Below the pieces are notes generated by a model. The model was not told where the DNA came from, did no database searches, and was given only the letters and a program-made list of their open reading frames with translations. Of a DNA stretch of 64,000 nucleotides, positions 12,790 through 26,054 are shown piece by piece; the first letter of the stretch is position 1, and every line of letters starts with the position of its first letter. This stretch comes from Acanthochlamys bracteata (taxonomy: Eukaryota > Streptophyta > Magnoliopsida > Pandanales > Velloziaceae), in NCBI GenBank assembly GCA_019914995.1, contig CM034135.1, positions 3,164,501 through 3,228,500 on the forward strand, written 5' to 3'. The position numbers were made by a program, and so were the translations under genes.

Positions 12790-13215
12790 TTGTTCTTTAT
12801 CTTGAATGTAGCTCATGATTGGAAGGTGCTTCCAATCTGGCTATATCATTTATCTGCCTTGAGAGTGATCAGCTTGAATCTTTCAAATTTCTGTTTTTGT
12901 TATCTAAGTAAAAGGCTTATATGACCCTGAAAGTGATGAAAATCTATTTGCTCATGCTCATTTTATTGTCTAAGTAAAAGGCTTATCTTGAACATAGCTC
13001 ATGATTAGAAGGTGTTTTCCATCTCGCTAATAACATTTATCTCCCTTGAGAGTTATCATCAGCTTGAATCATTTTATTGTCTAAGTAAAAGGCTTATCTT
13101 GAACATCTGGCTGATATCATTTATCTCCCTTGAGAGTGATCATCAGCTTGACTCTTCCCAATTTCTATTTTTATTGTCTAAGTAAAAGGCTTATATGACC
13201 TTGAAGAGATGGGAA
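12790..13215. repeat. Irregular short tandem repeat cluster
   Basis: Four occurrences of a shared core (ct..gtaaaaggcttat, preceded by ttattgtctaag or ttatctaag) alternate with repeated segments. These segments are variants of cttgaayatagctcatgatt, catttatct.ccttgagag and atcagcttga. Unit length varies between copies, which suggests several rounds of unequal duplication and deletion. Confidence 0.75.
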
Positions 13216-13499
13216 TCTATTTGCGCATACTCATTTTCTGTTTAACTACTCTGTCAGCCCCACTCAGGTATCCTTTTTGCATCTCTCTCTATTCTTCATA
13301 ATTCAGCTTCTCTCTCCTCGAGCTTGCTCTACTATGTGCATCTCCTTCCAGCTTTTTGCTTTTGCTTTTGATTGCTTTTCATGTAGCTGCATTTGCAAGG
13401 ACATGGTAAACTTTCAGGATTCTGATCTAGCAGCTTGAGTGACCATGTTATTGTGTTAACTTTTTGTTCCTGATAGTTATAAGTATGGTTTGACATTTT

Positions 13500-13700
13500 T
13501 GGAACTTGAAAGGTCATTGTGGGCACATAATTGAGTTGCAGATTACTAGCAAGTATGAACTTTGGCTTTTAGAATTGAAATCCATCATTTGTAAAAGCTT
13601 CTCAGTTCTATGTTATTGGAATTCGAAGGTCATTATGGGCCCATAAATGAGTTGGAGATGACTGGCAAGTACAAACTTTAGCTGGTAGAGTTAGGAGATT
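13500..13700. repeat. Degenerate duplication, about 120-bp spacing
   Basis: Two diverged copies carry ggtcattgtgggcacataa...gagttg.agat.ac..gcaagta and ggtcattatgggcccataa...gagttggagatgactggcaagta, near 13512 and 13630. Both are followed by aactttrgct.g.agarttrg. There is no coding content. Confidence 0.6.
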
Positions 13701-15230
13701 CATGACGTCAGAGAGGTACGAAAGTTTCGAGGCTTTTCAGTTCTCTTCTTTATATAGCTTTAGAACTTAAGTCAGGATGCCTCTCTATCGGTAAAAGATC
13801 TAAATATGGCAGTGAGAAAGTCGCCTGTGTTTCTAAAAGATATATTTTTTAACAAGAAGTGCTTTTTGTTTCTTAATGATGTACCTGTGTAAAACCTGAG
13901 ACTATGCTTTTACATTTCACATTGCTTTTGCTTTTTGCACAGACATGCACACCTGAGACTATCTCTGACTGACCTCTGCATAAACATACCTTTCTTCTCT
14001 ATGCTTTCAATTCAAAATCTGTCTAAGCTGTTTCTTGTTCTATGCACACTCAGTTGCCTTATTGTTTTTTGGCTGTCGACATGCATTTTGAAGCTTTACC
14101 AGTATATATGGTTTTTGCAGGACGCATCTGTCATAAGAATTTGGATTAAGTGATGCAATTTGCATTTGAAGTTCTCCCTCTCGGTATTCGGCATGCAGTG
14201 ATTTTGTTAAACACCTGCTTCAATGCATCCATTTGGGAAATTTCCTTGCTATGCAATGGTGTCTTTCATCCTATACATATATTGTCCAGTTGGTATATCT
14301 CAATTGCAGGGCCACCAGAGTTCCATCTTCATGTTTCTGTTTCTAGTGGTTAGAGTTCGAGAACAGTATGCATGTACCATTACACTGTAGACACTTCACA
14401 AGTAATCTTTTGCATTGATGCCTTTAAAGGACTAGAACGGTTGGCTTCTCATTTGATGTAGTTGGAATTCTGGTGTGTGCCATTCTGGTATGGCTCGAGA
14501 TTGTAGGCACACATCCTGCTCACTTAATCAACAAGATCGCAAAATGCTTGGAGACAGTAGCCACTTAAAGCTTCCTCATTATGCTTAACCAAGGAGGAAA
14601 TAAGGCTTGATAGATGCAAGTCACTTAAACAAGTTGTCCTCACGTAAGAATTTTGATGCAGTGATGCTTGGAAACACTAGCCACGAGAGATAGTAGCCGA
14701 GCATCCAAGGAGGACAATTTCCTCACAGCTTCACTCATTATGGTTCGGAGGACGGCCTGGTCATCGACAACTCTGATTCAAATAGCCCTCCTGCATGAAT
14801 TAATAAGCAGATTTGAAACTTTTGTGTTTCTAATGACATCTATCTATAGACTATATCACTAGACTGGGCACTGGCCACAGAACTAAATGAACTCCATCAT
14901 CCAACTGGTTGAGAAAACATCCTTGCTTTACTCTTCCAATCTCCAAAAAAGGAAACAAAAACAAGAAAAGAAATTTAGCTGAACAAAATAGTAAATTTCA
15001 TATATATATGTACATATGTCTTTCTTTTTGTGAGTTGAGAAGAAGCACCTTATCGGGATAGGCAGCTCACTCTCCAATCAGTGCCCTCCAAATAACATTC
15101 AACCTGGCAGTTTATAGAGGAAGAAATTTTAATGAATCAGGAAAGGACACAAAAAAGCAGCATAGATTGAACTACTGCAGAAACACAACAGATTTAAACA
15201 ATATACCGTGTCCTCAGTAATCACTCCTTC

Positions 15231-15588
15231 ATACCTCCCATGACATACAAGATATTGCCTAAAGCTGCTGCTACTCCATAACCCCTCACAAAAGTCATAG
15301 GCTCATCCATCACCCATGATTTTTGAAGGCGATCCCAGAAACTTCAAGGCTAGACACCATTCTTTTGCCATCATATCCCCGACAGCCTGATGCAAAACCA
15401 ATGTTAGACTCAGAATCTCAGATGCTTTAAGAGTATTTGTTAGTTCTTCCTGCTTTTCCGAAGTTTTAGAAAACTTACAGTTTCTCATTCAAGACTGTCA
15501 AGGGATGCAAACCCCTTCTCGAATCCATATTCGGAAGCTTGCTCCAGTAACCTTCCCTTGGGTCATATCTTTCCACATATCTGACAAG
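15231..15588 (-). pseudogene. Kelch-repeat protein fragment, frameshifted
   Basis: On the minus strand, 15585-15479 encodes a kelch blade (VERYDPREGYW, then MDSRRG and LTVLNEKL). It is bounded by an AG acceptor and a GTAAGT donor. The next stretch, 15386-15247, encodes GYDGKRMVSSLEV and then WVMDEPMTFVRGYG followed by ILYVMGG, again ending at a GGAG/GTATGA donor. Joining the two exons puts an early stop in frame. Reading the second blade needs a base near GGGGATATGATGG and another shift after SSLEV. The exon borders show it descends from an intron-containing genomic copy rather than a retrocopy. The parent looks like a plant kelch protein of the DCD-kelch kind (inference). I found no further blades on either side. 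Confidence 0.7.
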
Positions 15589-18009
15589 GATTCCGGCAGC
15601 AGGTGACTTTAGGTTAAATTGTACACATACCTAAGAATTATAAAAGCATTCATGAGTATGCTATGAGGTGCAACTAGATTTTGGTGAATTCCAACTAGCT
15701 GACCTGATGAACTTGAGAGAAGACATTTGAATTTTCATAAAGGACTCTTTTTGTTCCGCGTCAAAAAGCCTCAGTAGATGAACTCACTAATTTGGAGGAA
15801 CAGAATGAAGTTGGGAAATAGACCATCTGGAAACTTCAACTGTCAAGATCATTTACATGTTATGTTTTCTTATCAATAATAGAAGGGTATTATCCAATTA
15901 CATATGATCTTGTTTGCGCTTTTCTTTGAAATCCACCGCCCATCGAAACATTGCGCTAGACGTCGCGTGTCTCATCCCGTATCTACCATTATTCTTTTTT
16001 TATGAGAAGATTGTTGACATAACATTAATCACCTGACACGATTAAGACAACCACAATTGTTTTGAATGATCACTTCCTCCAGGACAGATAGGTTGCTGTC
16101 TGAATGTTGCACCCAGGCATCAAATTAGTAAGGTAGGTTGTCCAGCTAATACACTTATTTACCCTAGAAGTGGAGAGAACTTTTGAACAGCAAGAATCTT
16201 TTTTGGATTGGCACTTTCATGCATTGCTGATAGATTTACGTGACATACTAAGTTTTGTTGAACCTGGTTCATGTCTTTTAATGTCCAATTTCAATAAAGA
16301 GTCGCAGTATACGCATTCTTAACGTTTGCTTCTTTTGACTTATTACAGCCACGGAAGACAGAAGCCGCCTCTGATCAACTTTCTGATGCATATGATATTC
16401 CCCGGTTGGAATGCAGTCCAACAGAAGCTAGCAAATGGCATACAAGATGGCAACAGGCAACCAGTTGACACTACTCCATTGACAAAGATCCCGAATGATT
16501 GATTTTCACAGTGAAGGTGAGAATTGAAGTGGTGATATTTTGCTACGAGCTATGATTTTAAATTAATAGAAAAGGTTTTGCCAGTTGTTTGAATCGGAGA
16601 TTTTTAGCTATAAAGTCGGGCACAACGCACATTTAAGGATCGGTTCTACTCTGAATGGAGGTTTTTTATTGCTCCAATGCAGATCAGGGCATTATTAATC
16701 GTCTGCGAAGAGCTTTTTCACTTTCTTATTGCAATTGAAGCGTGCAATTTGATCAAACATTTCTAAGAACCCGAAGCTCAATAGCTGGAGTAACACTTGT
16801 ATAGTGAGATTACAGTACCTCACTATGTACTCAGTTTTCATCTTTGCTCCTTGACGGCATGTAAATTTTCCATAATTTCTTTTGATCTTTCCGTTGTAAT
16901 CAAATTGATGATTGATATAAGTTGGTTGAGACCGTGGGAGAATTTACGCTCAATTTTTATTATTATTATATTTTAATTATGTTTTTAGTCGAGGAGTTAA
17001 ATGAAAGTTTATAATATATACTTTGTAACAGTTCCCATTTCTGCTATCAGCACAAGGTTCTCTCTTCTCTAATAAATATTTTATAGTTTAGCTGAAACAT
17101 AGTGCAGACGTTTAGCTGAAAGATCTTATTGTTTATCATTCTAAATAAATATTTTATATTTTTAAATTTTTTAAATAATATTTTATTAGAAATAGAAAAT
17201 TTATATCATATAATTTTTATATAAAATTTATTATTTTAATAGAAGATAATATTATTGTTAAAAATATTTAAAATATTTTATTTTAAAACTTTATTTTATG
17301 ACAATTCTAAATTCTAACATGTTATTGCAGCTTATGTACATGTTAAGAGTGCTTATAAAATACTTATTTTATTTTATTTATTCAAAATTTCTTTTGTAGT
17401 ATAATAAAATTATTATTATAAACTAAAATAAATCGTCCATCATAATTTTTTCATAAAATTATAATATCTTTATTTTTTTAATTTGATAAAAAAGAAATTT
17501 CATTTTAAGCAAACCTGCCAAACCAGACGATCATTGCACACTTTTACAACTGTTGCATTTTATGACTTTTTTAATAATAAGTTAATCACTCACAAAATAT
17601 CTCATAAGAATATTCCAGTTTACTATTTAAGTTTTAACCCCAACCCAACGTAGAAATACGGAGGTCATGTGTGGCCAATAAGTACACAATCGCACAAGTA
17701 AAAGTTTTTGTGTTTTTTTTCAAAAAATTCATAGTGCCGTTTGTTTCTGATTGCTGTTTGACAACTTTCGCAATATCTCCCACGTTTAATGCTACATAGA
17801 TCTACGCCTGGAAGGATTTTCAGTGTACGTGTCGCTGAAGTGACAGACTCATATTCTCAGAGCACTCTCGAATTTTGCGGATCATAAATTGGTATATAAT
17901 TTCTCGGAACCAAAAATTGAAACAACACTGCTGTGGTTATTGGAAGTGAATCATCAATAGAACGTTTGCATTCGGAAATCGATAGGTTGTAGAGTTTTGA
18001 TTGATAATT
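15589..18009. other. Noncoding stretch upstream of the aldo-keto reductase
   Basis: Apart from the exon candidate at 16349-16468, I see no gene. From about 16960 to 17600 the DNA is A+T-rich. The final 250 bases before 18010 are the probable promoter and 5'UTR of the reductase, with no clear TATA element found. Confidence 0.55.
16349..16468 (+). CDS. Candidate alternative 3' exon of the Abraxas-like gene
   Basis: After a good acceptor (gacttattacag), forty codons read PRKTEAASDQLSDAYDIPRL and onward to WQQATS, then TGA. The composition looks protein-coding, and the phase (0) matches the donor at 11617. It could therefore be an alternative last exon reached across a 4.7-kb intron. It has no family motif I recognise and may equally be a stray remnant or chance. 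Confidence 0.28.
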   Translation, partial: PRKTEAASDQLSDAYDIPRLECSPTEASKWHTRWQQATS

Positions 18010-20321
<2,312 letters not shown>

Positions 20322-22908
20322 ATCTGATGAATAATATTTTAATTAGGCTCTCTTCTATTTCTACTACTATAAGCATGTAATCGGTCTGTTGGTGTACACG
20401 AACCTTGTCAGCGTAGAGATAGTAGAATAAACTCCTTGTAGATGTACTGTACACCTTTCTGTAATAAGATATATAGCTTTCTGTTGGTTGTTACTTGGAT
20501 GGTTTTTTCTTAAGAGTAGTTTCGAGTCTATCTGTTTGGTTGGGTTGAAGAAGGAAGAACAGCTCCAAGCTAGAATTCCAGCAGAAGTACTTGTCCGAAG
20601 CAAGCAAAAGAACCTTTGAAGGTTAGCATGAAAATAGCTAAAAAATTGGAGTGCTGATCAAACTCCAAAAGTTGAGTCAGCTATGTTGGTACTTACAAGA
20701 TTTAAATCTGTCCAGTTTATGGGAAGATAAGGTTCTCTGCCTTTTGCCTTGAGCAATAGCTCTTTCAGTTTCACCTGATATTAAAACTTATGTAAATAAC
20801 CAAATTGCACAAAGAAAATAAACCATGAAATCCTTCACTCTGCGTCAATTGCAAGAAAAAATTTTTAACTCTGTCAAATCGAACCGATCGAGAGGCTTTT
20901 GGATTTAGGGGTGGTAATATAATGTTCAAATTCAAAAATTCAATTCACAATTTATCTATTTAATTTATATTATAGTTATAAAATTTGATCTAAATAAATT
21001 GAATTAGAATTTAAATGAGTTTGATTTGGTTTTTAAATAAATCAATTCAATCGATCCGAAATTGATCCAAAAAATCTAAATTATTATTTTTTAAAATAAT
21101 AATTTTTTGTAATTTTTTCTTATTATATAAAAATATTTTGACAATAAAAAAATTGATTATAAATTATAAAATAATATTGTAATTATAATTAATTATTTAT
21201 TTTTATATTTATTAAAATAATATAATATGAAAATTATATTCTTATCAAAAATATTATTATATAATTATAATTATAAAATTTCAGCAGTTATTATAGTTTT
21301 AAAAAATAAAAATTTTTTTATAATATTTTAAAAATTGATAAAAATATTAAAAAATATATTTTTTGACTGATATTTATTATTTTTTTTCATCTAAAATTTC
21401 ATACGCATCTATTATAATTAATTTTATTAATTACATTAAATTATAATTAATATTTTTAATTCGTATATATTTATAAACTGATTAGAATTGAACAAATTTT
21501 AGCGCAGTTATTAGATCGATTCCAAATTCATTCATTCATTCAGTCAGTCAAATCGTCGAGCGTAGGTACGGATTTCAATCTCTTTTAAAAAATATTGTTT
21601 TGTGTCCGGAGTCGAAACCGCGTTGAGGTTCAGATCCCGTTCAACTTCGAGGTTGTCCAGGATATAATTGGTGTGGGCATTTCCGAGGGCCATTAGAAAC
21701 AATCTAGACAAAATGATTCTCAAACAAGATTCCACCCAAACAAAGCCCACATCCGTAAGTACTGTCCACGTGCTTATTATTCCTGCCACGCTTCGCTGGC
21801 AAACCCAACACTGCTACACACGCTCCTCACTAAACGACAAATTGCTGTGCCTTCCGCTGATGTACTGTACCATATCCCACGAAGGAACTTTTTTCTTTTA
21901 TTCGTCTTTTACAAAAACAATCCACAAATTATCTTAATCAACTGATACATTAAATATTCTCCTCTTTAAATGTTACTTCCAAATTTAATTCAGTAGCTTA
22001 GAACGCGTTTTCAAATCGTACATAACTTCACATTCTTTTATCATATTTTGAGTTCTAAATAATTAATATATTTTAATTATAAAAAATATTCAAAATTTTA
22101 CTTTTATATGTAAAATTTTAATTTTAATTTTTTATTTATATATTTTTCAATATAATTATATTTTTTAATTTTAAACGTACTTCTAAATTTATTAAAATAC
22201 AAATATTAAATTCTACTTATATTTTATTTTTTAAAAAATTCAACTATATTTTATTTTTATAAAATTCAATTACGAATATTTAATATATATCATTATTTTT
22301 TTGAATAACTTACTTTTAAGGTAAAAAAAATTAAACGAGCTATTAGTCGCTGTTGAACAAATAACAAATGATAAGTTCATTGATGCAAAATAATAATGCA
22401 CGTATGCCGAAGCTTCATGGTAAGCCTCACCACGTTCAGGTTCATGTACGCACGTGCACTCAACGCCCGTACAGCACACCGGCAATGCCTCTAATCCCCA
22501 TTCGATTCAATCTCCCCTGTACAACATTGGTCTGTGGGACCCACTGTACTCAATTATATGTAACTATGTGCTAGCTATCTAGCTTAGGTTCATTCGTTCA
22601 TCTAACGATATTATTAAAATGTTACTAACTATTGTTATTTTATTTGCTACGTAGTTCATCTATGCTCGTCATTTAATTAGTATACATGAATTTTTTTTTA
22701 GCTGTACATGATTTGGCTGTTTTGCTATTCGAATCTTCGAAACTTCAACGCTCATTCAGCCGAGAACGACAAAATTTTATTTGTACGAGAAACTTTTAGT
22801 TGAATGCATACAACCTGATTTTACGTAAATTTCTGTATCGGAATGGTTGACAACAGCTTGTATTTTGTAATTGAAAAAAATAACCGATATATATATATAT
22901 ATATATAT
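20322..22908. other. Noncoding, AT-rich
   Basis: This is the 3' flank of the reductase, followed by a strongly A+T-rich block at about 20930-21450 and another at about 22010-22320. Short open frames at 21668-21937 and 22368-22574 show no motif. A (TA)n microsatellite at about 22887-22908 abuts the first fold-back element. Confidence 0.6.
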
Positions 22909-23310
22909 GGGAGGGATAAGAGCACTTTTTTTAGGTCACTTTCAGGTACTCTCTCTTAAGTTTATAGTCGGAGTGACTTTCAAGTTCAATCTTCACCATT
23001 AGATATGAAGAACTATGAGTTAGAAACATATTTATAAAATTTCAGCTCAATCGGACTACGAATTCACGCCCATCTGATCACTTGATCAAGATGACAGAAA
23101 TGATACAATATATATATTTTTAAGTTTTCTTACTTTCTGTTATGTTGATCAAATGACCGGATAATATGAATTCGTAGTCCAATTGAGCTGAAATTTTATG
23201 AATATATTTCTAACTCATAGTTCTTCATATTCAATAGTGGAGATTAGATTTGAAAGTCACTCCGATCATAAACCGGAGAGGGAGTGCCCGGAATTGCCCC
23301 TATCCCTCCC
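22909..23310. mobile_element. Fold-back MITE-like element, copy 1
   Basis: A 402-bp near-palindrome. The left end gggagggataag is mirrored by the right end ctatccctccc, and the arms stay complementary inward. The left arm has ATATGAAGAACTATGAGTTA and GCTCAATCGGACTACGAATTC; the right arm has their reverse complements. The centre is a short A+T-rich loop near 23105. No open frame is present. The flanks are (TA)n, so a target duplication cannot be read. The structure fits a non-autonomous hairpin (fold-back) element; the superfamily is not determinable from what I see. Confidence 0.82.
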
Positions 23311-23340
23311 TTATATATAAATAGAATAGAAATATATATT

Positions 23341-23720
23341 TTTTTATAAGTATATTGGTGCACATATCAATTAAAAGTAGTTGACGAGATTTTTAAATTT
23401 AATCTCTACCGCTGAATATGAAAAATTATGAATTATAAATATATTATTAAAATTTGAGCTCAATCGAAATACGAATCGATTTTTATCAGAACTCTTGATT
23501 AAAATGACAAAAAATAAAAAATATATATTTTTTGTTAATTTTAAAAATTTTAATCATTTTGATAAAAAATTTTGATAGAGGTCGATTCGTATTTCGATTG
23601 AATTAAAATTTTAATAATGTGTTTGCAACTCATCATTCTCTATATCTAACGTTAAAAATTAAATTTAAAAATCTCGCCGACTATTTTTGACCGATATGTA
23701 CACCGATATATTTATAAAGA
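23341..23720. mobile_element. Fold-back MITE-like element, copy 2 (diverged)
   Basis: A second near-palindrome lies 30 bp to the right. The left end (ttataagtatattggtgcac) pairs with the right end (gtacaccgatatatttataa), and the arms pair inward through gacgagatttttaaatttaa and caatcgaaatacgaatcga. Its arms are related to those of copy 1 (AATATGAAAAATTATGAATTA and GCTCAATCGAAATACGAATC). All four arms therefore belong to one family. It is more A+T-rich and more decayed than copy 1. Confidence 0.78.
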
Positions 23721-25471
23721 TATTATTTATTTTTATTTTATCTCATATATATTTAGATAGTAACACGTAGCAACGAATGTATTAGCTATATATTAAAATT
23801 AATACCTCGCAATAATAGGTCTTCGAAAAAGTTGAGACATCGCTGTTTAGAATAATTAGATACAACTAGAAGGAAACACTGACGATAACCGAACGGTAAT
23901 TAGTCTTATTTTTTATAAACATTCTTAGTTCAATTTTGAAACATAGGTGTAGCAATTAACTTTTGATCTTTAGAGTTCTATAAGAGCCATATGAAATGAC
24001 ACCTAGGCTAGGACTAGGGGACGGTTTGTAGGGTATTTATTTATGAATAAAGGGGTCACTAATTTTAGAAACACCAATGTTTGAAGGTTAATGATTGTAT
24101 TGGTTTATAATTTAAGAGAACAAGTGATGGATTTGTTAGAGCCTTATTTTACATTAACATTAAATTTGCCGGCACCTTGTCCTGGAAAAGTACTAACAAA
24201 GACGAGTAGGTTAAACTTTTGTTTGCAGTAAATTATGCAAGTTTTAAAAAATATTTGGCAGTACCATTATAAGATTATAAGCCAATTGTCGTGCGTTTGT
24301 TTTTAAAATTTTCTTGAAGTTATGCATAACTTCCTAAGCAGCCATATAAAGTCCTTGAATTTTTATGCGAAGTGAAAGCATGCCTGATGTATTATATAAT
24401 GTTTATATAACTATACCTCTAAAGCCTTAGTAGTAAAATTTTCTCCACATCGTTTTGAATGGCTAAAATATAATTTAAAGAATTAATTATTTTTAAAATT
24501 CTAAAATTTAAAAATTTATAATTTAAAAACTTTATAAGATTTATACATACAATAATATTATAACATATATTATTTACGTTTTTCTAAAATTTATTATTTC
24601 ATAACATTACAGAATTTTTTTGAGTTTAAAAATCTTTAAAACTATTCTATAAGCCATATCAATATAACCTCATAGTCACTCGATAGTGTAACGTATACCG
24701 ACTATTGATAAATATTTGCACAGGAATTTGTCTAAACTCTAAAAATTTATTTGAAATACTCGTAACTAGTTTTGTAAAAATAAAAAATAAAAAATAAAAT
24801 AAAAATAAATTTTAGTATTATATTTTAATAATTTTTAAAATATTTTAAAATTTAAAAATATAATTATATTATAAAATATATAAATAAAAAATCAAAACTA
24901 AAATTGTATGTATAAAAATAAAATTTTATATAATTAGATATATCAATTATTAAAAATTTAAAATTTGACTCAAAAAAAATAATTACTTTAAAATCTGCAC
25001 TAAATAAACTATGTAAATACGATAGCTACATCGAAGTTTTGGGATTCAGAACTGCAGAGGACCACAGCTGATCAAAGAAAAGACAAAAAGTTCCAATTCT
25101 CCAAAAACACTCACGATCGTTTATAAAAAAAAAGAAAAGTTACTGTTCATTGAAGTGATTTATTACAAATTATATATATGATAACCTTTTTTTGCTTTTG
25201 AGATAAAATTTTTACATATGGTTACTTTATTTTTTGTTTTTGAGATGCAACATATAGTTATCCTATTATATGGTAGTTGTATTCTATATGTATTTTTATT
25301 ATTTTAATAATAATATGATAAGATTATTGCACAACTTTTAGCTCACTTTTTATACAAGGAACTAATCAACTACTAGACTCTAACTACACCGTACTGCAAG
25401 CACTATTAATTTTGACTACTGATCATAATGCAAGATGGCATCCCATCTTTCTTTATTCCATCTCTTCTATC
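23721..25471. other. Noncoding upstream of the DUF4228 gene
   Basis: No gene was seen. The block at about 24460-25020 is nearly pure A+T. The rest is unremarkable intergenic DNA, with the likely distal promoter of the DUF4228 gene at its right end. Confidence 0.6.
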
Positions 25472-25479
25472 TATATAAC
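25472..25479 (+). promoter_or_regulatory. TATA box of the DUF4228 gene
   Basis: TATATAAC lies about 80 bp upstream of the start codon at 25554, which leaves room for a short 5'UTR. Spacing and sequence fit a plant core promoter. No transcript evidence was available. Confidence 0.55.
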
Positions 25480-25553
25480 CTTGTGACTCTGTACTGTCTT
25501 CGACTCGAGAAAAATAATACACAACAGAAACACACAAGCAATAGATCTCAAAG

Positions 25554-26054
25554 ATGGGCAACAGTTTGAGATGTTGCTTGGCTTGTGTGTTGCCTTGTGG
25601 AGCGCTTGACGTGATCCGTATAGTGCACATCAACGGGCACGTAGAAGAGTACAGCAGGCCGGTAATGGCAGGAGAGATTCTTGCAGCGAACCCGAATCAT
25701 GTTCTAAGCAAGCCTTCTTGCTCGCAAGGCGACAGCGTTATGCGCAGTCGGATTATGATCGTATCTCCTGATTCTGATCTTAAGCGCGGTAGTATCTATT
25801 TTCTCATCCCTGCTTCTTCTTTGCCAACGGCGAAGAAGAACAAGAAGGCGAAGAACTCCGACAAGTTTTCGAAGAATTCATCGGCAGATCAGATGGCTAT
25901 TTCTTCTGCTGGTTATAATGATAACTATCTCAAACCGATCTTGTCGGAAAAGAAGGCTGGTCACCGGCGACGAAGAAGTACCGTTGCCAGAGTTGCTATC
26001 TGGCGACCACACCTTGAAAGCATCGCCGAGGACACGTATACTGCTCCGGCTTAA
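25554..26054 (+). CDS. DUF4228 (PADRE) domain protein
   Basis: An intact single-exon gene of 166 residues. It begins MGNSLRCCLACVLPCGALDV, so Gly2 is a candidate N-myristoylation site and the nearby Cys are candidate palmitoylation sites. Together these suggest membrane attachment. The domain follows (about 17-90): VIRIVHINGHVEEYSRP, a V/ILAANPNHVL segment, and SIYFLIP. Next comes a Lys-rich low-complexity region (about 92-110) and a basic tail with HRRRRSTVARVA. PADRE-family genes are often induced by pathogens and abiotic stress; molecular function is not established. A TATA box lies 80 bp upstream. Confidence 0.9.
   Translation: MGNSLRCCLACVLPCGALDVIRIVHINGHVEEYSRPVMAGEILAANPNHVLSKPSCSQGDSVMRSRIMIVSPDSDLKRGSIYFLIPASSLPTAKKNKKAKNSDKFSKNSSADQMAISSAGYNDNYLKPILSEKKAGHRRRRSTVARVAIWRPHLESIAEDTYTAPA

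Larger units (their letters stand above)
12004..15230. other. Long noncoding stretch with local tandem duplications
   Basis: No gene could be supported. The stretch contains three separate sets of local direct repeats (12112-12524, 12790-13215 and 13500-13700, listed separately). Short open frames near 13935-14353 and 14668-14862 have no recognisable motif and are probably chance. It may include 3'UTR or intron sequence of the Abraxas-like locus. Confidence 0.5.

Noticed and set aside
12790..13215. CRISPR-like repeat-spacer pattern
   Set aside because: Repeat units vary in length and sequence, the spacers are themselves repeated, and the genome is a plant's.
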